DNA of 64,000 nucleotides from Stomoxys calcitrans. Lineage: Eukaryota; Arthropoda; Insecta; Diptera; Muscidae. The notes under the pieces were generated by a model. That model was not told the origin of the DNA and searched no databases. It worked only from the letters and a program-made list of their open reading frames with translations. The stretch lies in contig NC_081552.1 of assembly GCF_963082655.1 (NCBI RefSeq), forward strand, positions 65,711,247 through 65,775,246, given 5' to 3'. Position numbers and translations under genes: made by a program. This document shows, piece after piece, positions 56,285 to 64,000 of this stretch; position 1 is the first letter of the stretch, and every line of letters starts with the position of its first letter.

Positions 56285-56860
56285 TAACGGATTTCTTTTG
56301 CTGGCATTGCTAATAAAGCTCGTATTGAAATTATTAAAAGGGACATTGCCTACGTAATACTTTGGACAGATGCATCAATTGTTCTCGGGTGGTTGTCCAA
56401 GCCACCATGGCCATGGGAGCCATATATTGCAAAGAGCACCTCTCAGATCCATGAGCTCACACATGGGGCAAGGTGGAGGTATGTATCAACTAATGACAAC
56501 CCAGCCGATCTTGGTACTCGAGGTTGCAAGCCCTCCGATCTCATAGGCAACACACTTGGTGGAGGGGTCCATCATGGCTGACTAATCCCGAATCAACTTG
56601 TCCTAGCAGATAACTCCAATCCCAACATAAGAAACTCTCACACATTAAGAAAAAATGAGCTTTCCCAAAGGGAGATAGAAATGAACAAAAAACGTTTAAT
56701 ATTTCTTGCACAGAAACACGCATACCCCAGTGAGTTCTATGCTCTTTTGAACTCACAGCCGATATCTAGCAAAAGCATATTGTTTTCTTTGAACCCATTT
56801 TTGGACACAGACAAGATGTTGCGAGCCAACGGTCGTCTTACTTACTTTTTTTTTGCCATA
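56285..56860 (+). pseudogene. BEL/Pao RNase H and pre-integrase region
   Basis: WTDASIVLGWLSKPPWPWEPYIAKSTSQI (RNase H-like DAS...W motif), then WRYVSTNDNPADLGTRGCKP, the conserved NPAD-type end of this domain. The region to 56860 includes LRANGRL, the start of the integrase zinc-binding segment. Frames shift after about 56580. Confidence 0.78.
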
Positions 56861-56929
56861 TAAAGAAAGATACCCAATCATACCGCCTGGAAATTCTGAT
56901 TTTAGCCGTCTATACAGGTTCGTACGAAC

Positions 56930-57480
56930 CGAGTATTATTGTAAATTTCACGTTTAAAATCTAGGATCAAAGGTATTATACACAAATGCAAAACTTGCAC
57001 TATCTCCATAAGCCAAGCTCCCAAATAAGCTCCCCTTGCCCCCAGATCGTTGCACACTATCGCCACCATTTCATGTCATCGGGACTGATTTTACCGGTCC
57101 TTTCGAACTTAAGAGTTCAACCCCAAGAAGAGCACCTATGATAAAAGGCTATGTATTTGTGTTTATATGTTTCAGAACAAAGGCCATACACCTCGAAGCC
57201 TGCCCTGATTAATCGGCTGCAGCCTATGAGACTGCATATGACAGATTTGTAGGGAGGCGAGGGCTCCCATGTAGAGTATACTAATTGGTCTCAATTTTGT
57301 TGGGACTAGCAGAGCTCTGCTAAGAGAGTTCTCACATTTTCTCTATTCGGGTTCTAGTAATATATCCCAGAAGTATGCAATTGAAGTTCATCCCACCTCA
57401 TGCTCCTCATATGGACGGCCTTTGGGTGTCAACATTGTTAAGACCCATTTCAAGAAATTAGCGGTCGCCCATAGATTCAT
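56930..57480 (+). pseudogene. BEL/Pao integrase core
   Basis: LPLPPDRCTLSPPFHVIGTDFTGPFELK gives the first catalytic Asp (GTDFTGPF), then KGYVFVFICFRTKAIHLEACPD (core strand text) and DRFVGRRGLPCRVY. The second catalytic Asp region (SDNGxxF) is destroyed by stops near 57280. It would join cDNA to host DNA. Confidence 0.75.
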
Positions 57481-57639
57481 CTTCGAACAGTTTACAATTT
57501 CTTGCTCGAATCGAAGGAGTTTTAATTTTTCTCCCCATCTCCGCAATAACAGAGGACCCATCGGATCTTACATCTGCCCTGACACCAGGCCACTTTCTTA
57601 AAGGCGCTCCTTTACTCGCATTTTCAGAGCCTACTTCTC

Positions 57640-57860
57640 CAAAATTGTCTCTAGTGGTCAATTTGCTTTTAGTTGTTGTTGCAATTGACGACTTGTTTCT
57701 ACCTCATGAATGGCGCTTAGGAAGAATTGTAAAAACGTATCCTGGACCTGACACGAATGTCCAAATAGCCGATGTGAGTACAGAGGCTGGAATTATTTAC
57801 AGACACATATCCAAATTGTGCTACTTACACCTTTCGGATACCTCCAACGAAACCCATTAA
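57640..57860 (+). pseudogene. BEL/Pao integrase C-terminal domain
   Basis: DDLFLPHEWRLGRIVKTYPGPD, VQIADVSTEAGIIYRHISKLCYL is the SH3-like end domain of BEL/Pao integrases (family knowledge: WxLGRI...HPG...RVVxVKT...RPIxKL). Ends with a stop at about 57858. 57861-57980 is untranslated or unassigned. Confidence 0.78.
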
Positions 57861-57983
57861 CAAAATCTAACCCTTTGAATCACCGCGACAAAATATCATA
57901 CTAACAAACCCACAACATTCTATAATTAATTTCATATAAACAATCTCAGATCATCCATTACTCGTCAGTCACGTTCCCCGAAT

Positions 57984-58378
57984 GTCTACAAGTGCAAACT
58001 ATGTGAGAGATTCCATGCACATAAAGTTTGCCCTACATTTTTGAGTATGACCCCAAAACAAAGGAACATTTTCGTGCTACATGAAACCTAGTGTGCGAAT
58101 TGTTTAGCACGAAGTCATAGATTTCGAGACTGCAGGTCAACAAACATGTGCCGTATTTGTGGCAGGTGCCACAATACTTTACTGCATCCGAACTACATCA
58201 ATCGCAAACCGACTCAACCTAATCGGTAAACCACCAAGCTCAAAACGACTGGAAGTCTTTACAACGCAGCCAACAATACCAGCAACACGGGTCAAACGAC
58301 ACAAAACAATAATGAAACTGCCGCAAAACAGATGATTCTGTGTGAGGCAATTCGGGCGTTGGCGCCCGTGCTTTGTTC
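57984..58378 (+). pseudogene. Gag-like zinc-knuckle fragment
   Basis: YKCKLCERFHAHKVCPTFLSM, MTPKQRN, then CANCLARSHRFRDC (a CX2CX4HX4C knuckle) and CRICGRCHNTLLHP, with one stop between the first and second. Resembles the C-terminal zinc region of BEL/Pao-type gag proteins (inference). It follows the integrase end by about 120 bp, so it is a piece of a second element, not the gag of the first. Cut at 58378 by DINE-B unit sequence. Confidence 0.65.
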
Positions 58379-59072
58379 GACACCAAAAAGCCACATTTAT
58401 TATCCGATTTTGCTGAAATTTGGGACAATGAGTTGTGTTAGGGCCTTCGACATCCTTCGTCAATTTGGCTCAAATTGGTCCAGATTAGGATATGGCTGCC
58501 ATATAGACCGATCTCCCGATTTGGGGTCTTAGGCCCATAAAAGCCACATTTATTATCCGATTTTCCTGAAATTAGGGACAGTGAATTGTATTAGACCCTT
58601 TGATGTTCTTCAATTTGGCCCTGATCGGTTCAAATTTGGATATAGCTGCCACATAGACCGATCTCTCGATTTAAGGGTTTGGGCCTACAAAATGCGCATT
58701 TATTTTCTGATGTCGCCAAAATTCAGGACAGTCACTTAACTCAAGCCGCTTTACGTACTTCTGCAATATGACACAGATCGGTCCAGATTTGGATACAGCT
58801 GTCATATAGACCGATCTCTCGGTTTTAGGTTTTGGGCCATAAAAGTGGCATTTATTGTTCAATTTTGCCAAAATTGGAGACAGTGAGTTGTGTTAGGCCC
58901 CTCGACATACTTCTGCAATATGGCACAGATCGGTCCAGATTTGGATATAGCTGCCGTATAGACCGATCTCTCGGTTTTAGGTTTTGGGGCCATAAAAGGC
59001 TCATTTATTGTCCGATTTGTCCCAAATTTTGGACAGTTAGTAGTGTTAGGCTTTCTGCACAGTTGAACTCCA
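58379..59072 (+). mobile_element. DINE-B internal array, both ends missing
   Basis: About four to five units with CATATAGACCGATCTC and AAAGCCACATTTATTATCC. The left edge meets gag-like text in CACC/AAAAAGCC, the right edge meets a DINE-A 3' end at about 59072. Confidence 0.8.
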
Positions 59073-59200
59073 AGAAGTAAAAGCGTGCTAAGGTCTTATA
59101 TACCCTCTACCATTGATCGCATTTGTCGAGTTTTATGCGCGGTTTCTCTTCTTAGACAAACATAGAATATTGAATAAGAACTGTTATCCTATTGGAGCTA
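59073..59200 (-). mobile_element. DINE-A 3' fragment without hairpin (continues at 59470)
   Basis: AGTAAAAGCGTGCTAAGG is followed directly by TCTTATATACCCTCTACCAT: the GC-rich hairpin has been deleted exactly. It carries the GAATAAGAACTGTTATCC variant 3' region. Interrupted at TA 59199-59200 by a mariner derivative. Confidence 0.85.
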
Positions 59201-59469
59201 AAGGGTGATTTTTTTGAGGTTAGGATTTTCATGCATTAGTATTTGACAGATCACGTGGGATTTCAGACATGGTGTCAAAGAGAAAGATGCTCAGTATGCT
59301 TTGACATTTCATCATGAATAGACTTACTAACGAGCAACGCTTGCAAATCATTGAATTTTATTACCAAAATCAGTGTTCGGTTCGAAATGTGTTCAAATTT
59401 TGACAAATTTTGTTCAGCGATGAGGCTCATTTCTGGTTGAATGGCTACGTAAATAAGCAAAATTGCCGA
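59201..59469 (+). mobile_element. Mariner derivative, right half deleted
   Basis: Left TIR (AAGGGTGATTTTTTTGAGG), then the start of the catalytic fragment (SDEAHFWLNGYVNKQN) up to about 59469. The rest of the core, the right TIR and the right TA are missing, and DINE-A unit text takes over. The deletion must postdate the insertion. Confidence 0.88.
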
Positions 59470-59793
59470 ATTCAAGACCCAAGATCGGTTTATACGGCAG
59501 CTATATCAAAACATGGACCGATATTACCCATTTACAATACCATCCGACGTACACTAATAAGAAGTATTTGTGCAAAATTTCAAGCGGCTAGCTCTACTCC
59601 TTTAGAAGTTAGCGTGCTTTCGACATACAGACGGACGGACGGACGGACAAACGGACGGGCATGGCTAGATCGACATAAAATTTCACGACGATCAAGAATA
59701 TATATACTTTGTGGGGTCTCAGACGAATATTTCGAGTAGTTACAAACAAAATGACGAAATTAGTATAACCCCCATCCTATGGTGGAAGGTATA
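59470..59793 (-). mobile_element. DINE-A 5' fragment (continuation of 59073)
   Basis: Last unit, ACGG tract at about 59630, conserved block and a 5' terminus GGTATA ending 59793 with one change (GGTGGAAGGTATA). The next DINE-A begins at the following base. Confidence 0.85.
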
Positions 59794-60835
59794 ACAAGTA
59801 AAAGCGTGCTAAGTTCGGCCGGGCCGAATCTTATATACCCTCCACCATGGATCGCATTTGTCGAGTTCTCTTCCCGGCATCTCTTCTTAGGCAAAAAAAA
59901 GGATATAAGAAAAGATTTGCTCTGCTATTAGAGCGATATCAAGATATGGTCCGGTTTGGACCACAATAAAATTATATGTTGGAGACCTGTGTAAAATGTC
60001 AGCCAATTCGAATAAGAATTGCGCCGTTTGTGGGCTCAAGAAGTAAAATAGAGAGATCGATTTATATGGGAGCTGTATCGGGCTATAGACCGATTCAGAC
60101 CATAATAAACACTTATGTAAATGGTCATGAGAGAATCCGTCGTACAAAATTTCAGACAAATCGGATAATAATTGCGACCTCTAGAGGCTCAAGAAGTCAA
60201 GATCCCAGAACGGTTTATATGGCAGCTAAATCAGGTTATAAACCGACTTGTACTTTATTTGACATAGTTGTTGAAAGTAACAATAAAACACGTCTTGCGA
60301 AATTTCAGCCAAATCGGATAGGAATTGCGCCCTCTAGAAGCTCAAGAAGTCAAGTCCCCAGATCTGTTTATATGACAGCTATATAAGGTAAGAACCTATT
60401 TGAGCCATACTTGGCACAGTTGTTGGATAAAATTACAAAACATGTCGTGCAAAATTTCATCCCAATCGGATAAGAATTGTGCACTCTGGAGGCTCAAGAA
60501 GTCAAGACCCAAGATCGGTTTATATGCCAGCTATATCAAAACATGGACCGATATGGCCCATTTACAATACCAACCGACCTACACTGATAAGAAGTACTTG
60601 TGCAAAATTTCAAGCGGCTAGCTTTACTCCTTCGGAAGTTAGCGTGCTTTCGACAGACAGACGGACGGACGGACAGACGGATGGAGGGACAGACGGACGG
60701 ACAATGCTAGAACGACATAAAATTTCACGACGATCAAGAATATATATACTTTATGGGGTCTCAGACGAATATTTCGAGTAGTTACAATCAGAATGACGAA
60801 ATTAGTATACCCCCCATCTTATGGTGGAGGGTATA
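59794..60835 (-). mobile_element. DINE-A, complete, tandem partner
   Basis: 1042 bp. Its 3' end ACAAGT directly follows the 5' end of the preceding copy (GGTATA|ACAAGT). Hairpin intact. ACGG tract about 60655-60705 with AGGG variants. The shortest complete DINE-A here, because its array is short. Confidence 0.92.
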
Positions 60836-62579
60836 AAAATCTATTTGTGTTTGTTGGTAGGTTTGTTTGTATGTTTGTGTGTTCTTTATAGACTCAGAAA
60901 CGGCTGAACCGATTTTCTTGAAATTATCACAGATGGTGCATAATGACCCCGTAGTGAAAATAGGGTACTAAATTTTTTGATATCTGAAAGGGGGGGCGGA
61001 CCCTCCCCCTTACCCTAATTTTCAGAAACGCCAGATCTCGGAGATGGGTGATGCGATTTAAGCGAAATTTTGTGTGCTCTGATATAGTATCCAAAAAATA
61101 AACATTTCGTATCCAAATTTCGGATGGGGTACCTAGGGGGGCTGCCCCACCCTTAAACCTACCAAACATATATTTAAACCAATCACGACAATATGGGACT
61201 TAAATGAATGGTATTTAGGATAAGAAAACGTATCTGATATCCAATTGTCAAACCAAGTGCTAGGGGGACCACCCCAAGCCCCAAAACACCCCTAAATCGG
61301 TCATATTTACCGACCTTGGCAATATGGGACTCAACTGAAAGGTATTTGCGGGTAGAATACGAATCTGATATCCAAATGTGGGACCATGTTTCTGGGGGTC
61401 CACCCCTTTCCCAAAACACCCCCCAAATAGGAGTTATTTACTGACCCTTCAAATAGGATACTGATATGGGGCTTAAATAAATGGTATTTGAATGCAGAAT
61501 ACGAATCTGATATCCAAATATGGGATCAAGTGTTTGGTGGCCGCCACTCACCAAAAACATCCCCCAAAGGGGACAAATTTACGACCATAGCAATATGGGG
61601 CTCAAATGAAAAGTCTTTGGGAGTAAAGCACGAATTTGATATCAATATTTTGGAAATGTGTCTATGGAGCCACCCCACCCCCACAACACTACCCAAATAG
61701 TAAGTATTTGCTGACTGTTGCAATATGAGGCTCAAATAAGAGGGACGTCCCACCACCATAACAACCCCCAAATAGGACGTATTTGCTCTCGAAGACAATT
61801 TGGGTCTTAAAGAAAGTGGAACTAAATATTCATAGTTTTTAGGGCCAATACCCCAAACCGGATATATTTGCTGACTTTTGCAATAAAGAGTTTAAATGAG
61901 ATTAGAAAACGAATTTGATATCCAATTTTCTGGGGGTCTACCCCTTTCCCAAAATACCCTACAAACAGCAAGTTTTTAGTGACCATCGCAATATGGGGCT
62001 CAAATAAAGGTATTTCTGAGTAGAATACGAATTTGATATCCAAATGTAGGACCATGTATTTAGGACACCACCCCTTTCCCAAAACACCCCAAAGGGAAAA
62101 ATTTTTCGACCATGCCAATATGTGGCTCAAATGAAAGGTATTTGGGATAAAAAACGAATTTGATAACCTATTTTGGGGCCATGTGTTTGGAGAGCGCCTT
62201 ATCCTGTAAACTCCTCTTAAGTCCATGGCAATATGGGGTTTAAATAAATGACATTTGAGAGAAAAGCACGATGCTGATATTTTTTCAGGACCAAGTATCT
62301 GGGGGACCACCTTTCCCCCGAAAACATCACTAAATCAGACATTATGAAAATATCGGGCTGAAATTAAGTATTTTAAAAATGGGGTACACCTTACATCCAA
62401 ACTTAAATTCGTAGACCTATAAAGATCATATGGGATTCAGATAAAGGCACTTATATTGACCAAGTCAAGTTAGCATGGTATTTCACTAAAGATCTTGAAT
62501 TGTCAAAAATAAATATTCCGAGGAAACTTTTGTTTCATATAAAGAAGAAGAAGGCGCAGCGGAGTGAGCCCGGGTCAGC
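60836..62579 (+). mobile_element. D element with both ends
   Basis: 1.74 kb. 5' leader of TTTG repeats (60840-60885), GTGTTCTTTATAGACTCAG, AACGGCTGAACCGATTTTC, CCCTCCCCCTTACCCTAATT, CCAGATCTCGGAGATGGG, then many units (AATATGGGACTTAAATG..., TATCTGATATCCAATTG). 3' end: AAGAAGGCGCAGCGGAGTGA, GCCCGGGTCAGCTTA: CTTA instead of CTAG, so this copy's terminus is mutated. Minus-strand frames here are unit read-through. Confidence 0.75.
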
Positions 62580-62586
62580 TTATTTG

Positions 62587-62786
62587 TCATATACTGAGAA
62601 ACTATAAAATCCGCACACATTCCATACCTACAACGTATGTGGGATATTCTGTCATCTTTCTGAAAATAACTTAATACAGTCCACAAATTCCATCCGGGTA
62701 TTGGTGACAATTGTGTACTCCACCATCTCTCTTGGACAACTCCACTAAATCCAGCAATTGTCACCAACGACCCTCACCCCCTTTAA
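62587..62786. repeat. Repeat J, copy 2
   Basis: Matches 45430-45632. It lies directly after the D 3' end and just before LINE text. Confidence 0.7.
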
Positions 62787-63178
62787 GTTAAGAAGGTGTG
62801 CAACGAACACGTTTATAGAACTATGGTAGAGGTTTAGATGGACGGAAAAAATACTGTGGGAGGATTCATATCGTGAGAAGACAAGGCTATTACTAAGATC
62901 AAGTAGGAAGGAGGTCAGTACGACTTTAGGTATCAATAAGGGACACATGGAATTACGGGTGCAGAATAGGTGCGACATATAACAGCGTGTGTAGAGATTG
63001 TGGGGAAGATGATGAGATGCAACATTTCCTACATCAATGCCCGGCTTTCTCGGCTAACAAACTCCAACACGCAGCCCCTACGATACCAGACTTGAACCAA
63101 CTGAGTGGCATGGTAAGAGAAGAAGTACAGCGTGTTAAAGCAAATCATGGAACGAATTTTTGAAGCAAACAAAGCATA
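62787..63178 (+). pseudogene. RNase H-type LINE C-terminal fragment, divergent copy
   Basis: Degenerate coding text: REKTRLLL-like start, GITGHMELR-like and a knuckle region GEDDEMQHFLHQCPAFSANK, TIPDLNQLSGM. It is more diverged from the copies at 29019, 36745 and 63770 than they are from each other, so it is from a related subfamily. Many frameshifts. Confidence 0.65.
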
Positions 63179-63405
63179 ACGGATAAGAATTGTTATGATA
63201 CTGCAGCTATATCAGGTAATGAAGAGATTCGGACCATACATGGCTTGGATGCTGGAGACCATAGTAAATCCCATTGTGAAAAAATCAACAAAATCGGATA
63301 AGAACTGCATCCTATACGGTCTCAAGAAGTAAAATTCGAAAATCGGTTTATATGGGAGGTATTCAGACCATATTTGGCAGATATGTTAAACGTCATAACC
63401 TGTCT
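63179..63405 (-). repeat. Degenerate DINE-A array
   Basis: About one and a half decayed units (CGGATAAGAATTGTTATGAT, GCAGCTATATCAGGTAATG, TCAAGAAGTAAAATTCG, AATCGGTTTATATGGGAG). No termini. Confidence 0.6.
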
Positions 63406-64000
63406 AGCACTTGCATATACTTTGAAAGCCTGGCAGGAGCCAGTGGCGGTATTCATACCCAAGCCCGGAATGGCAAGTTATGCGACACCAAAGGCCTACA
63501 GACCTATAAGCCTTACATTGAGTAGAAATACTCAAAACCAATGAACGTATCGTCTATACCATGAGTGCATGACATCCGTCGAGCTGCTCAAGTACAATCA
63601 GCACGCCTATGTCAAGGGAAGGTCGGTGGAGAATGCCGTTGCACGATGTTGTGCATAAAATAGAAGAATCCTTTTATACCAAGATGTACACATTGTCAGC
63701 ATGCTTTGAAAATTCAATGGGCAAATCCAGATTGTGAAAAGCCGAGGCTATTGCTGAAAGGAAGTAAGCAGGAAGTCAGTATAGCTTTCGGTATCATGAC
63801 AGGACACATAGGACTACGGGATCACTTATGCAAAATCGTTGCGGCAACCGATATCATATGGGGAAGATGATGAGACTTTGGAGCATTTCCTATGTCATTG
63901 CCTGGCTTTCACGGCTAACATACATCGATACTAAGGTGGGGACAAACAATACCAAACATGAACCAATTTAGGGGCGTGGTATGGAAGACAATTAGGGATT
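63406..64000 (+). pseudogene. I-group LINE, internally deleted, runs off the window
   Basis: Begins in the RT fingers: AWQEPVAVFIPKPGM, YATPKAYRPISLT, ERIVYTMSA, then VHKIEESFYTKMYTLSACFEN (equivalent to HKIEESFDARMFTLAVCIDIE at 30700). It then jumps near 63715 to the C-terminal region (TRLLLKGSKQEVS-like, GHIGLRDHLCKI) and the knuckle, cut at the window end. Frameshifts at about 63525 and 63840. The deletion removes the RT palm and RNase H. Confidence 0.78.

Larger units (their letters stand above)
53116..57860 (+). mobile_element. BEL/Pao LTR retrotransposon, degenerate, split by DINE-B
   Basis: Order on the plus strand: gag, aspartic protease, A17-type peptidase, RNase H, integrase and integrase C-terminal domain, the BEL/Pao order (family knowledge). 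Most of the reverse transcriptase is deleted around 56150-56290, and frames shift or stop many times. No LTR pair found. The DINE-B at 53807-54894 interrupts gag and is therefore younger. Confidence 0.8.

Overview
This window is AT-rich, almost entirely transposon-derived eukaryotic DNA. I recognise no intact host gene, no host RNA gene, no operon and no CRISPR array. The element set is that of a higher fly (Brachycera, probably a calyptrate such as a muscid; the species is inferred, not shown): DINE-1-like elements, a BEL/Pao retrotransposon, RNase H-bearing I-group LINEs, tRNA-derived SINEs and a long-TIR mariner derivative. Most open frames in the window come from an in-frame 153-bp tandem repeat and are not genes.

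The dominant component is two related families that I call DINE-A and DINE-B. Both run 5'-TATACC...ACTTGT-3' (strand is given in that orientation). From the 5' end each has a TATACCC...GGGTATA inverted pair, a conserved block containing AAGTATATATATTCTTGATC, a CCGT/CTGT microsatellite, a tandem array of about 153-bp units with the core TATATGGCAGCTATATC, a 3' copy of the GGTGGAGGGTATA or GGTGGTGGGTAT subterminal repeat, a GC-rich hairpin (TTCGGCC/GGCCGAA) and a T-rich tail ending ACTTGT. This matches what I recall of Drosophila DINE-1/INE-1, a non-autonomous Helentron (rolling-circle) element. No Rep/helicase gene is present here. Empty-site comparisons show insertion between two T residues without target duplication, and two places show copies joined head-to-tail with no spacer.

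Layout. 1-1001: end of a mariner derivative, then 153-bp F repeats split by a small MITE. 1002-2811: two DINE-A in direct tandem. 2812-5525: a D element (Helitron-like candidate). 5526-9727: rearranged DINE-A/B with a near-identical 1334-bp duplication. 9728-10942: D element. 10943-15060: DINE-B and repeat G, each split by a DINE-A. 15061-17433: unclassified repeat I, F repeats and DINE-B/A. 17434-18405: repeat H and a LINE 3' end split by a SINE. 18406-26460: DINE-A copies, a D element with a SINE, and H split by a DINE-A. 26547-31740: DINE-B, then an I-group LINE (minus strand) split by a DINE-A. 31741-36242: degenerate sequence, about 1 kb unclassified, then a DINE-A inserted into another DINE-A. 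36243-39837: LINE remnants (one split by a DINE-B), unclassified DNA and a SINE. 39838-43040: D element, unclassified DNA, DINE-B, a hairpin and a full mariner derivative. 43157-50687: DINE-A/B and F repeats. 50824-52830: D element split by a mariner derivative. 53116-57860: ruined BEL/Pao element split by a DINE-B. 57861-64000: a gag-like zinc-knuckle remnant, DINE-B/A, a tandem DINE-A pair, a D element, repeat J and LINE fragments running off the end.

The elements do not cooperate as a gene system. They form a nested insertion record with a readable relative order, as expected for pericentromeric or intergenic heterochromatin or a piRNA-producing locus (inference).
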